Source of the DNA: Vandiemenella viatica
Lineage: Eukaryota > Arthropoda > Insecta > Orthoptera > Morabidae
Assembly: GCA_031002005.1 (NCBI GenBank)
Contig: JARYHS010008074.1
Location: 350,448,932 to 350,512,931 of the forward strand
Direction of reading: 5' to 3'
Length of the DNA stretch: 64,000 bases
A model generated the notes under the pieces. It was not told the DNA's origin. It worked only from the letters and a program-made list of their open reading frames with translations, and did no database searches. This document shows, piece after piece, positions 45,775 through 55,893 of this stretch; within the stretch, counting starts at the first letter, position 1; every line of letters starts with the position of its first letter. Position numbers and translations under genes: made by a program.

Positions 45775-46215
45775 ACGATGACGTCGCAATCTGATAACGA
45801 ATTCTTGTAGAACTCGACGAAACAAATCGTAAATAAAGAATAATGTTTTTTGATATCTCGCTTCGTTTTCAAGATATAGCACGTTAAATATGAGTTATAG
45901 TTCCTTGTTCGGTACTATTATTTCTGTGCCGTGTCTTAACTTTTCAGCTGCATCACGCCCAAGGTATGTTTCTTTTTTTATATATATATAAATAAACCTT
46001 TTCTAGAAAAATATATCCTCAAATACAGGTGTGGTAAATTTTAAAGCTATGGCACTGCCAGTTTCCAGTCTGCTCTAAGCTTCATATCAGCCTAACAACA
46101 TCATCTTTCAGTTACGATATCTCGAGAACCAAGAGAGATATTAAAAACAATTATTCTTTATTTTCGAATTGTTTCGTCAAGCTGCTTAAGAATCTATCAT
46201 TAGATTGTGGCGCCA
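45775..46215. mobile_element. Foldback MITE inside the THAP element
   Basis: About 100 bp arms at 45783-45880 and 46105-46210 are inverted repeats. Both contain CGACGAAAC, AAATAAAGAATAAT and GATATCTC in register (the right arm on the complement). There is no coding sequence. The exact ends and target duplication were not resolved. Confidence 0.7.
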
Positions 46216-46383
46216 CTTAATGATGTTTATTCTATGAAAAATAGCACTAAAGAAACATTTTAGAACATAAAACCAAAACAAACTCAACTCATACCTTATT
46301 ACATTATCATCACTTGAAAAGTAGTGGTTCTGCAAAATTCATCATTTTTGCTTTGGATTTAGAAATATATTATGCACAAACAC

Positions 46384-46582
46384 TTACATCAAAATGGTCT
46401 TCACAAAAATAGATACTTCTGTCTGCAGGTAAACTGTGAGCATCCTCCCTCCTTGCAAGTTTTAACCACTTTTTCCGTATTTTTTCATTGTTTGGAACAT
46501 ATATAAATAACTTATCTGGTGTTTTTATTGTTGTGCTTCTACACTTCGGCACTACACAGTACTTATAAAACGAGGAACTCAT
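46384..46582 (-). pseudogene. THAP zinc-finger exon
   Basis: The minus frame from ATG 46582 reads YCVVPKCRSTTIKTPDKLF, then IRKKWLKLARRED and YFCEDHFD. It shows the C2CH THAP layout: C-x4-C, then a W, then C-x2-H-F. THAP domains are site-specific DNA-binding domains, typical at the N-terminus of P-type transposases. GAT-GTAAGT after HFD is a strong splice donor, so this looks like a first exon. It is intact over about 66 residues; downstream exons were not identified. Confidence 0.88.
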
Positions 46583-47189
46583 GTTTAACTAAAGAAAATC
46601 TACACCTGCCAGATACGTACACGACTGTTTACATTCATATCAGACGCTATGACGTCATCCAAGACGCCATGACAGTCTAGAGCGTTTTTGAGCTAAATTT
46701 AAATTCGCTTTTACAAATGCGAAATACATAATGTAAATGTTCGATTCTTTACAGAATAAGATGTTTTTTGAGTAAAATAGATAATAAGGTGAAGTATTAA
46801 CCTATTTTTCAAATTTAGTCAACTACCCAATTGCCGAAGCTGTGGAATTGAAATAGGAAATTTTTCAGGATCGCAACAAAAAGAAGAATGAGTGACCAAA
46901 ACTATTTAGTTCTTTGCAAACAAATTAACCTAAATACGTATATTGACAGTTATAAGAATACAGTCAGAAATTTTACAACTTGTTACCGGAGGGAATTGAA
47001 AAACGTGAAACTGAGATAAAGAACTAGAGCCGGAGCAGAAGAGGAGTACGTGCTAAGTTAATGGTACTTCAGATCACTGAAATTCCTACGATACACTACA
47101 AGTCTCAATGATAGTGTGTGGCGATATAGAGGTGAGAAATTTTAAAACCTCGACGCTGTGCCCACTAACTAAAAACATCAGGGTTTCGA

Positions 47190-47412
47190 ACAGCGTGTTA
47201 GGTGAGCGGTGACCTTCTGTCCTCTCATTCGAGAAGACGCGGGTTTGAATCCCCATCTGCCCATCCAAATTAGGGTTTTCCATGGTTTCTGCAAATCACT
47301 CCAAGTGAATGCCTGAATGGTTCCTTCAAAAGACCATTCCTTCCCGTTCCTTGCCTTCAGTTCTTTCCTGCCTCATGATTTTGACGACGGCGAGCGTAAT
47401 AATAATAAAAAA
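47190..47412 (+). mobile_element. tRNA-derived SINE, family S2
   Basis: A tRNA-like head with B box GGGTTTGAATCCCC is followed by the body TTTCCATGGTTTCTGC, AATCACTCCA and CCTTCCCGTTCC. It ends in TAA repeats near 47400. Relatives are at 48885-49130 and 63797-64000. Confidence 0.85.
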
Positions 47413-48539
47413 GTGAACAATCGTTTATTCACATTAATACAATTCTCATGTTCGTATCATTTTCAATAAATGGTTGCACTTTATCCAATTCATTGAAAAT
47501 TTTACTTTCCATTCTTAAAAAGTTTTTGACATTGTCAGTTGCAGTGACATGTTGTTCGCTCATTAAATTGGAATTAGTATTCCTTACGCGGTTTTAAATA
47601 TCGTTCCTTTGTGACAAGCAGGAGACACATTATCGTCACGCAACTCTCTTAAAACTAAAAACTGGAATGCTCCCTCACTCATTTTTTTCAATGTAAAGCT
47701 GTATTATAACCAAAATACTTAAATACAGTAATTCAAAATTATAAAATTCAGCAATAGAATACATTCAACAAATAAAACCCGATGATGACACATACTCGAA
47801 TGTGATGTTTACAACTTGGTCGCCAACATTTCGTTTCGTCTGTGGCAAACCCTGACAACCAAGTTGACAAGGTTGTCAACCAAGTTGATCGTCTGTGGGC
47901 CCCTTACGATTGATCTTTTATTGCTACCAACTTGACGTCAGCGGGAAATTAATTTCGCAGGCGCGACAGAGTGGCGCAGCAGGGATGATGCGTTTAGAAT
48001 TTAACACCGGGTGCGTTTCGATACTTTCGATTCGATACAAATACTTTTCTTCCGATACCGAGTAAGAATCGAATGAATTAATTCGAATACTCAAAGTGCT
48101 CGGTATCGGAATAAAGTATCGAGTACTTACTCGTATTTACTTGTATCGCATCGTCACTACTTCGCCCATATTCGCTCTCTGTTCTACACTAGGGATGTAA
48201 CAGATATCAGCATCCGCATGTGCGGAACAATCGCTTGAAATCCTACATCCGCTTTAGCATCCGAAATTTTTAATGCAGATGTATAGCAGATGTTTTGTTT
48301 ACATTGCAATATAATATATTGCAATATATTATATCATTTTATTCTTTACTCTTTAGACGAGATTCTGCCCATCGTTGCTTAGCTAACAACAAAGTTGTTG
48401 TTTTTTATTTTTATTTTTCTGACAATCTTGCAATAAAAGTAACAATGAACTGAACTGTGTTATTACTTAAGTGTCAAATTTACAAGATTGAACTTGCGTA
48501 TAAAGTAAAGCGGTCTATTCACGGTCCAATTATGGGACA

Positions 48540-49215
48540 TCCGTGTAAAGCTCCTGTATGATGCGTTCACCCATTCACGCTAATAGAAGGGATCCAATAA
48601 AATGTGCCAAGCAATCCTCTCCACTCATAATTTCTCGCGCCACACCATGTGTCCTTATCACACACTCGTAGGATGTTTTCTCCAATAGCTTCCTCCAATA
48701 ACTATTACTTGTTGGACAACAAGGACCCTTTTTGGTTGCCTGGGCGTTCAACAACATCCAATACGTGTAGTTCTGTAACCCTTTTCAGGGACCATCAAGA
48801 ATTCGTTATCGAAAATCGGAACATCGTAGATCCTACAAGTTGTACTGTGAATGCGGCACTAGAGCGGTGGGAAGGCGGGTGGTGAGCACGGAACCAAGCG
48901 TGGTGGGCGAGCGTTAACGCTCCGGCCTTGGATTCGGGAGGATGCTGGTGCGAATCCCCGTCCGGGCATCCAGATTTGGGTTTTTCATGGTTTCCCCAAA
49001 TCACTCCAGGTGAATGCTTCCTCTAAAAGGCCATGGCCGAATTCCTTCCCGTTCCTAGTCCCGATCCTTTCACGCCTCTAATGAGCTCGACGTTGACGAG
49101 GCGTATAGTCAAAAAAAAAAAAAAAAAAAATCGAACATGGAGATGTGCGGTGGCGTGGCTTTGTGCTTGACGCTTGAATTAGTCGAACCACGAACTCCGC
49201 TAAGTTAACAGGGTC
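48540..49215 (-). repeat. Repeat family M, copy 2, interrupted by an S2 SINE
   Basis: Reading minus, 49215-49131 gives TAGCGGAGTTCGTGGTTCG and CACGCCACCGCACATCTCC. After the SINE, 48884-48540 continues with ACTACACGTATTGGATGTTG. A 60-codon minus frame (48757-48575; NSYWRKLLEKTSYECVIRTH) exists in this copy. Copies 1 and 3 keep traces of similar codons, so M may once have been coding. No family is recognised. Confidence 0.6.
48885..49130 (+). mobile_element. tRNA-derived SINE, family S2, with poly(A)
   Basis: The head GTGGGCGAGCGTTAACGCTC and B box GGTGCGAATCCCC are followed by GGCATCCAGATTTGGGTTTT and the S2 body, ending in A20 at 49111-49130. It splits repeat M copy 2. Confidence 0.88.
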
Positions 49216-49527
49216 GTAGCTAAGGGCCCTACCTTAAAAGATACCATCAACTAAGCTAATAAATACTCTATTTACCTAAACTGTTTGTTCGTAGTGTGAA
49301 ATGATGGGAAAAAATTAATTTACTACTAATATAGTGACATTTAAACAATTACGAATTAACTACAGTTCGTCACTATCACGTATACCAATTCTTTATTCTG
49401 CTCACAGATGCCATTTGAAGTATATATTGTCTATGATGTTCGTTAGTGTACTGTAGGTACAATGTTTCAGGCAGTTAGTGACAATTTTTTATTGATTGCT
49501 GTGAACTGAAGACCAATTGATTTTGCG

Positions 49528-51480
49528 ATGAATATACGGGCTTTTTTTTTAGCAACAAACGAAGAGTTGAAGTGGAAATTGAGCAAGAAGGACCTCATTC
49601 CTCAAAACAGTTGGAAGCACAGCATACAGGGGCGTAGCTACTATGGGGCTAGGCGGTGCAGTGCACCGGGGCCCTCACGCTCAGGGGGCCCCCAAGCATA
49701 CCTCAAGGGGCCCCTAAGCGCACCTCTAGGGGCCCTCAAGCGCAGTTTAGAGGGCCCCACGAGCCTTCACGGCAAACTGGCGACCTTTTTTTTTTTTTTT
49801 TTTTTTTTGCTCTACCGTCCTCTAAGGGGCCCGTGAGAACACAGGAGCCCCTCACTAAGGGCCCTCGCTGCTCAGTGGGGGCCCCCAACCACTGCTCAGG
49901 GGCCCCTAAAGAACAATTCAAGGGCCCCCATCCTGAGTTCAGGGGGCCCCTACCAGCACACAAAGTAAAAAAAAAGGTCGCCCGTCTGGCCTGAGGGCCC
50001 AAAATAAATTTTTTTGCATCGGGGCCCTTGTTGACCTAGCTACGCCACTGACAGCATACAATTATCACTCCTAGTCCTATGAAAACAGGTTTGGTGAAAC
50101 ATGTTGGTAATGTTAGCTGTAGTGTTCCCTCTGATATTGAACAAATCGGAGAACCGATAAAGCAAGTTAATTTAGATGTACATCTAAAAGAAAATAACAG
50201 GACCTTTGTAGTGGTCTGGCTCAAGCGATATAAATGGTTGCAGGATTCAGTCGAGAAAGATGCTGCTTTTTGCTATTCTTGCCAGCAATTATTACCTCAT
50301 GGAAGCAAACAAACTTTATACACTTACGCAGGATTCAGAATCTGGAAAAATGTCACTGATTAAAAAAATCCATATTTCATATACAAGCCATGGCGATGTG
50401 GCATGACAAATTCATATAATATCTATAACTAGCAGTGATGAAACGTTAATACGTCGAAACGCATTAAAAAGAATAGGTCTTATATGAAGTCTATTGTTGA
50501 AGTAATAGAATTTCTAGTTGTTAATTAATTGGCTTTGCGTGGAAATTATATATTGGAGGAAGAAAAGAACAGGTATTATTTCGTAATTTGTTTGAATACA
50601 CACGCATGAAACATTCGAGTTTGAAGGAGGCTATCAGTCATATAAAACAAACTGCAACATATCGTTCACCAGAAATTCAAAATCAAATAATTCAAGCAGC
50701 GCGAAGTTCCATTGTTAAAGATATTGAGGAATCTGACGTGAACTGGTTTACTCTAATAGAAGATGGGACGAGAGATAAAAATAACCGAGAATATATTGCA
50801 ATAGCAATACGTTACATTATAAATAGATTGGTCAATGACTCGTTGCTGGCAGTTACAACTATTGAAAACCTTGATGAAGCCACTTTCGCCAAATTAACGT
50901 TAAATACGCTTACGTAAAATAACTTTGACCTCTCTGATATGCTATGATGGCGCAAGTGTAATGCTTGGAAAAGTTTCAGGAATTGCAACCAGAACGGAAA
51001 ATAAATTTGGCCAAAAATTTCTCACGTCCACTGCTACAACCATCTCTTGCATTTTATAGACATCAGGACAATCTCAGAAAAGATTTTCATTCGTAATTTT
51101 TTTTTTCAATGCATCATGTTACATGAATTCTTTCACCGTGGTAAAACAGCTGCCTCATATGGTGGAAAAAGGATTGCCTGGCCTCGAACAGCATTGGTCA
51201 GGACATTTGGCGGTTACAAAAGTTATAAACAATAATTATTCATCAATTTTGACGACATAAGATGAAATTAAAAAATACAGACTTAATGGTGATGATATCG
51301 CTAAGAGTGTTGGCATTAAAAGTCATACTCAACTTGGAATTCCGAATGGCCATGGTTGTGGGCAAAAAAAACCTTATTCAAGCTTCAGCCTGCAGACGCA
51401 GCTTTACGAGCCCAAAGCGCAGGATTGAAAGACGCCATAACAATTGTAAAGTGCGTCAAAAATGAAAAAAACTGACTAGG
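49528..51480 (+). pseudogene. hAT-C transposase, broken (TTF finger and DUF4371 type)
   Basis: Pieces in order: an N-terminal stretch up to the MITE (49528-49618); after it, VWLKRYKWLQDSVEKDAAFC and YSCQQLLPHG (TTF-type finger, 50211-50300); SDETLIRRNALKRIG near 50434; frame 50588-50917 with TYRSPEIQNQIIQAARS, SDVNWFTLIEDGTRDKNNRE (the first catalytic Asp) and YIAIAIRY; YDGASVMLGKVSG near 50945 (second Asp); and LEQHWSGHLAVTKVINNNY near 51190. The hAT dimerisation domain is absent, replaced by the Penelope-like fragment. Stops and shifts occur in every section. Confidence 0.82.
49627..50050. mobile_element. hAT MITE, 424 bp, perfect 8 bp target duplication
   Basis: TIRs CAGGGGCGTAGCTA (49627) and TAGCTACGCCACTG (ending 50050) are flanked by identical ACAGCATA octamers (49619-49626 and 50051-50058). 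The interior is a run of palindromic GGGGCCCC-type blocks spaced about 25 bp, with a T-run in the middle (49788-49808). It interrupts the hAT-C transposase. It is non-coding, although chance frames cross it. Confidence 0.96.
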
Positions 51481-51703
51481 ATCAGATGAAAAATATCAAA
51501 TTTTGGAAGGAGCTAATTCTATGATAAGTCGAAATTCTGAAAATAGAACCCAGATCCAGAAGAAGCTCAAGAGGAAAATCAAATCGGATGGATTATTACT
51601 TGATGATGGCCCTTCCGACAAAATATAGAAGACCAGGATGCTCAACGATTTAAATTTTATTATTTTGAAACGTTGGACATACTAATTGCTGAGTTACTAA
51701 GAA

Positions 51704-51940
51704 GGGGACACGCTGCGTGAGCACATCCGCAATTATAGATCCAACAACATCGATAAATCCACCATTGCAAGGCATGCAGCCGAAACTAACCATGCCATAA
51801 ACTTCGAAAACACCATCCTTTTAGTGCGCGAAGATAAATGGTGGCCAAGGAGGGTCAGGGAGGTATTGGAAATTTCCAAAAGCCCAAAAACCATAAACGA
51901 AGACAACGGGTTTAAATTACCTGAGCCTGGCTCTCGCTAG
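51704..51940 (+). pseudogene. Penelope-like element C-terminus (GIY-YIG endonuclease domain)
   Basis: An open reading of about 79 codons includes LREHIRNYRSNNIDKSTIAR, HAAETNHAINFENT and VREVLEISKSPKTINEDNG, ending LPEPGSR-stop at 51940. This matches the end of Penelope-like ORFs: R-I-x-E-H, then A-x-H-x-x-E-x-x-H-x-x-D/N-F, then R-x-x-E-x-x-E-I and N-x-D-x-G. It is the C-terminal half of the GIY-YIG nuclease with its conserved Glu (E of REVLEI). The GIY-YIG start and RT are missing. No terminal repeat follows. Confidence 0.82.
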
Positions 51941-52210
51941 TGCAGATACTTGTCACCTCCCACCAGACCGCGCCGCGCCCCACCAGGCCAACGAAACACA
52001 TGACGGTTCGCATATTCTGATTGGCGGGGTAGCCTGAACGCTCTAGACGGGTCACGGGCTTCGACTATACGAAGAGAAAAGGTTAAGATATATATGTTAC
52101 AATGTAAACAAAACCTCCACTATACTTCCGCATTAAAAGTTATGGATGCGAAAGCGGAGGTATAGTTTCATGCGAAAGAATCGCACTTGCGGAGTTCCGT
52201 TACATCCCTA

Positions 52211-52544
52211 TTTCACCTTATGAGTGCTGCAGGCATTGTTCTATATATCCTCCGATTTTTGAGTGATCAGACCATTCATTCTTCGAGTTGCAATTTTCAA
52301 AAACAGTAGCGTATATTATAATCATAACAAAAGACTATGTTAGTTACTTTTTTGTTTAAAAATATAATGTACACATTACTAAATAGATATAAGAGTTCAG
52401 ATTGCATTAGAATGAGAGCAAAGTTTCTGGAGGATGCAGTCACTATTTTAAAATTTTCACTATTGAAATCTATCTATAGCACAGGCTTCAAAATGTTAAT
52501 CCAAACAAACTTGCTGATATTGATATCGTTTTAAGATGGGTTGT
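52211..52544. other. AT-rich spacer, nothing recognised
   Basis: A 65-codon plus frame at 52337 shows no family features. No repeat ends are visible. Confidence 0.4.
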
Positions 52545-53640
52545 AATGGGGTCATGTTTGCGAATGCGGACGCGCATGTTCAGTGCTTGACCTTCGCGAA
52601 AGCGTAGGTTTAGCGGAAGCAGAGACATACGTAGGGAAAATACGTTTTTAATTATTTTGAATCTCATGTATTATTAAAAACCAAAGTTAAAATCAACATA
52701 ACTACAATAACAATTTGGGTAAGCATCGTCTGTTTCCATATACCAAATAGAATTGATTGGTCTCATTTTTCAATGACAAACAAACGCGCCATGATTTCAA
52801 AAGTGAATTAAATTAGGTACCTAGTACCATAAAAACGATATTTGTTGTATTAACTTCGTGGAGTTCGCGGTCCAATTCTAGCGAGAAGCACAAGGCTATG
52901 CCACCGCAAATCACAGCGCCCGTCATCCACTCTAGCGGTTAATTAAAAATTCAACTTGTAGGACTTACGATGATCCGCTTTAAGACTTTTTAAAACAATA
53001 ATGGGTTTTCAAGACTACATGTAGGACGTGTGGTACGTTGTCGGACTTCCAGACCAGCCTACACGAGTCCCTTTGATCCGATATCCTACCGAGTTGGATC
53101 CTAAATGGGAGAATCCTCCTAAAAGCGTGCGATGAGGTAATTGGTGTGCCACGAGTAACTACGAAAGAAGAGGACTGGTTGGAACCCTGTGGAGCAGGGT
53201 TTCTCAAAGTGGCAACCCCTACAGGTTCGCCAGTTGATCCTAAGAGAATTCGCGACAAGATTTACATTACGGCAGCTGAATGGTTATAAGGAGCGTGTAG
53301 CACGTACGATGCAGAATTGAGATTGAAAATGAGCAAGATTGCTTCTAAAATCGACTCAACTTGCTACAAGACACAAGACAATCATCACATTAATTAATAA
53401 CATATTGCTCTTTGTGTTTGTATTACATTTTTAAATAAAATTCTTATCTTTAAAAAAAAAAAAGCCAGTTTTCTAAATGGGGGTCGCCATTGTCTGGGAA
53501 ATTTAATAGTGGTACGTGGGGCTATAAATCTGAGAAACCCTACTCTGGAGGAACATGAGTGGACCATTGTATCAGACGGTAATCCTTCATGGAGGTCGCA
53601 CAAGTTGGACTGTGGGGAAAAAAATTAACAGACATTGGGA
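52545..53640 (+). repeat. Repeat family M, copy 3, interrupted by a hAT MITE
   Basis: It starts GTTTGCGAATGCGGACGC and follows copy 1 through GCCACCGCAAATCACAGCGC, CTACATGTAGGACGTGTGG and GACTTCCAGACCAGCC. Beyond copy 1's end it extends across the MITE (53195-53542) to about 53640, where GAGTGGACCATTG and GGAGGTCGCACAAGTTGGAC occur. Confidence 0.65.
53195..53542. mobile_element. hAT MITE, 348 bp, 8 bp target duplication
   Basis: TIRs CAGGGTTTCTCAAAGTGG and its imperfect complement (CTGAGAAACCCTA at 53530-53542) are flanked by CTGTGGAG and CTCTGGAG, identical at seven of eight positions. The termini are of the common Charlie-like form. It is non-coding. Confidence 0.88.
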
Positions 53641-53715
53641 ACTGCCGACAGAAGTGAAAACTTAACTATGAATATCATACGCGCAACACATGTTACTTAT
53701 AGCAACACACATACT

Positions 53716-54024
53716 AAATAATAATAATAATTGCATTTGGTCCAAATGACCTAGTAACAGGGTTTCTATTGGTTACGCATTCCACTCCTGTCTTAGCCGC
53801 CTTGACCTAACCCGGTAGTGCCACCAGGTACAGAGCACATACAGTTTATCGTGGAATTCGAACCACAGAAACGTTCTGGCGTATTTCACACTTCACAGCA
53901 AGTTGTGGCAGAGGTGAAGTTCGGATTTAGTCTCTAAGAAAATCCCCGCCGAGACAGTAATTCGAAACGGAGACCTTTCGTTACCCAGTCAGACACCTTA
54001 ACCACTGAGCCAGCACAGACCGCA
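53716..54024 (-). mobile_element. tRNA-derived SINE, family S1, shared insertion site with 23600
   Basis: The minus-strand head GGCTCAGTGGTTAAGGTGTC and B-box-like GTTTCGAATTAC are followed by the body GCCACAACTTGCTGTGAAG and a tail of ATT repeats. It sits at exactly the same point of repeat R as the copy at 23600, so it was inserted before R was duplicated. Confidence 0.85.
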
Positions 54025-54689
54025 ATGTGTATATTGTTAGCATTAGCATGTCGGTGATACGAAATCATAAGATTTTTACCCATCAAAAAATCGCCGAACA
54101 CGACTAAAGTAGTTTTCACTTCAAAAACTAAAAATCTAACTTATTCCACAACCCGAAAGTTGGTTGAATCTTCCCGAAGATGTACCAAGCTATTGCGTCA
54201 GAGATAGGAAGGCTAATTCCTTTCTTTATTGACCTACAGTTTAATGTGGAATCAGAACCTTGGAACATCCCTGCGTGGCTCATATAAGCAAATAAAACTC
54301 CCAAAAATTCCTACTTACCACGGGATTTGTTCCCACTATTGGAGAGAGAAACTTTTGGAGGTAACCACCTTACCCGCTGAGCTACCAGACCGCCTTGTTT
54401 TGAAGTATACGTGTGCAAAGTACTATCAGAATCGGATAATAACTGTGGGTTTGTATGAACAACATTGACAGAAATTAATGTGAGGGAGGAAAGGGTTTAG
54501 ATTTTTGTAACTCAAACGTAAATAGTGTTTTTCTATTTGTTTTAATGTATATACGAGGTTCACCCTGAATCTAATGCACCACTTTTTTTTCATCAACAAT
54601 TATTTATTGAATACAATGAACTTTATACACAAAAAAGAATGATGTTTCTTCTACACTCCTTATTTTTCCACGTAGTCACCTTCCTGATC

Positions 54690-54967
54690 TAAGGCCTTCC
54701 TCCAGTGAGACACAAGAGCGTATATGCCCTGGCGGTACCACTACTTGTTCTGTTCACGAAGCCATTTCTTCACTGTGCGAATCACCTCTTTTTCATCCTC
54801 AAATTGTCTCCCACGAATGACATTCTTCAATGGCCCAAACAAGTGAAAGTCTGAGGGAGTTAGGGCTATAGGGTGGATGGGGTAACACTGTCCAACCACA
54901 TTTGGTGATGTGTTCCAACTTCCTCAAACTTGTGTGACGGCGTGCTTTATCATATTGAAGCAAACAA
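54690..54967 (-). pseudogene. mariner transposase, C-terminal part
   Basis: Minus-strand readings in adjacent frames give ARRHTSLRKLEHITK, then ALTPSDFHLFGPLKNVI (third catalytic Asp of DD34D) and HWRKALDQEGDYVEK-stop. An in-frame TAG occurs in the last segment. Its upstream continuation lies beyond the LTR element at 56472-56545, where LTKLKKRFQRLGRYNKAGN leads into LLQYDKARRH (second catalytic Asp), split by the insertion. Confidence 0.88.
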
Positions 54968-55544
54968 TGTCGGGAAAAGCGAGCTGTGGTTTTAGTTTAA
55001 TGAAAGATGTAGTCTCTTGTTACACTGGAATGCATAAGTTTATTTCTGCTGATTATACATAATCAACCAACCAACTTCAACTGATATGACCGCTTACTAA
55101 AGTAAACATATCACTTAATTTGACCGTGGATAAGGCTAATACAGACTGGTCGCCAAAGATACAGATCCGACTACGGTAACATAGACCCAGGCTTGAGCAA
55201 TATGTTTTCCCGATCTAAGTCAGCGCTTCACTTAAACAGTTCAACTTCATGTATAGTTCTCCAAACTGCTTAAAACCATCAATACTCATCAACTAAGAGC
55301 TTAAATGGCCGTCCCACGTGCATTACGCTACATACACAACTCGCATGCTTGCTACATCATGCGCCGATCGGTCTCCACTGACTCCATATGCTCACTGCCG
55401 GGCCTCCTTCTACCGAACACTCTCATTGTCGCTAGACTAAGTCTTATTGTTACAATTACACTCTGGCAGTTTGTTGACCAATTAATTATTATGCATTAGC
55501 CTTTCCACTCTACTCTTTTAATACCAAATTACTGTCTCATCACA
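54968..55544 (-). repeat. 3' LTR of the TRIM-like element
   Basis: On the plus strand it runs from TGTCGGGAAAAGCGAG to GTCTCATCACA. It is preceded on minus by the polypurine tract at 55545-55555. See the element entry for the pair comparison. Confidence 0.92.
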
Positions 55545-55875
55545 ACCCCCCTTGATTTACGTTTGCCTTTGGGATTTATTCACTAATGGCAAACTAAATC
55601 CATCCAAGGAGGATGAGACAGTTCACCTTAATCATGTAATACACAAAGTATTAAAATACAATCCAAATTTCAAATTCTAGTTACTTTAAAGTTGGTGGTG
55701 GTTTTCTTATTCTCTACATCTGTTCACAAGCATTGTTTATAGCTTTACAACAAATTGAAATATAATATCTTTAAATGGTACATAATTACTCCTCTCAAAT
55801 CAGATTCATCAAAATTACACATATTTCACATTTTCCTCTCCAACTTTAACAGTCCAAAACATTGTCAAAATACTA

Positions 55876-55893
55876 GTCCTGTCACGGTCGCCA
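55876..55893 (-). promoter_or_regulatory. Primer binding site, tRNA-Arg
   Basis: The plus strand here reads GTCCTGTCACGGTCGCCA, which equals the T-stem/acceptor end plus CCA of an insect tRNA-Arg as I remember it. The minus strand (TGGCGACCGTGACAGG) is therefore the primer site, immediately next to the 5' LTR with no spacer. Confidence 0.8.

Larger units (their letters stand above)
44778..47905. mobile_element. 3.1 kb DNA transposon with THAP exon (P-like or ISL2EU-like)
   Basis: Inverted termini AAGGGGCCCACAGACGATCA (44778 and complement at 47905) extend for about 45 bp with CAACTTGGTTG-type internal repeats. Inside are a THAP zinc-finger exon on minus (46384-46582) and a small coding exon on plus (45495-45621). 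THAP domains occur in P elements and in ISL2EU/YqaJ-type elements. The plus exon recalls the latter. The target duplication is unclear (TA beside AC). It lies within hAT-B. Confidence 0.75.
43941..48159 (-). mobile_element. hAT element B, containing a THAP-encoding element
   Basis: The left end TAGGGATGTTCCGATACC and the right end (..TATCGCATCGTCACTA at 48159) are imperfect inverted repeats, with GATAC/GTATC-rich subterminal zones on both sides (43950-44060 and 48005-48150). Flanking octamers GACCGCCC and CTTCGCCC agree at five of eight positions, compatible with an old duplication. Minus-strand coding at about 44640-44270 gives TTSVLSECLFTNTGETMTNK and LSPKYLEQYLFLGNL, the hAT dimerisation domain (family SVPSERLFSxAG). 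The catalytic core is missing. Confidence 0.7.
48190..52210 (+). mobile_element. hAT element C (4.0 kb, long TIRs) with nested insertions
   Basis: The first ~120 bp (TAGGGATGTAACAGATATC...) and the last ~120 bp (complement TAGGGATGTAACGGAACTCC) are inverted repeats sharing TAATGCRGATGTATAG-like words and a TTTTGTTTACATTG border. Between them lies a plus-strand TTF/DUF4371-type hAT transposase. Nested inside are repeat M copy 2 with an S2 SINE, a MITE at 49627 and a Penelope-like fragment at 51704. Flanks TTCTACAC and TTTCACCT do not give a clean 8 bp duplication. Confidence 0.8.

Noticed and set aside
46370..46383. Extension of the THAP frame beyond HFD (SVCA-stop)
   Set aside because: The sequence there is GTAAGT, a strong splice donor, so the last codons are intronic.
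49528..50002. Frames of about 100 codons crossing 49.6-50.0 kb
   Set aside because: They run into the GC-rich MITE and encode Gly/Pro-rich repeats created by GGGGCCCC blocks. The 8 bp duplication shows an insertion.
50430..50465. Hammerhead-like sequence GTGATGAAACGTTAATACG then TCGAAACG
   Set aside because: It lies in hAT coding sequence (SDETLIRRNALKRIG). The resemblance to CUGAUGA / GAAAC follows from those codons, the first C is absent, and no flanking stems were seen.
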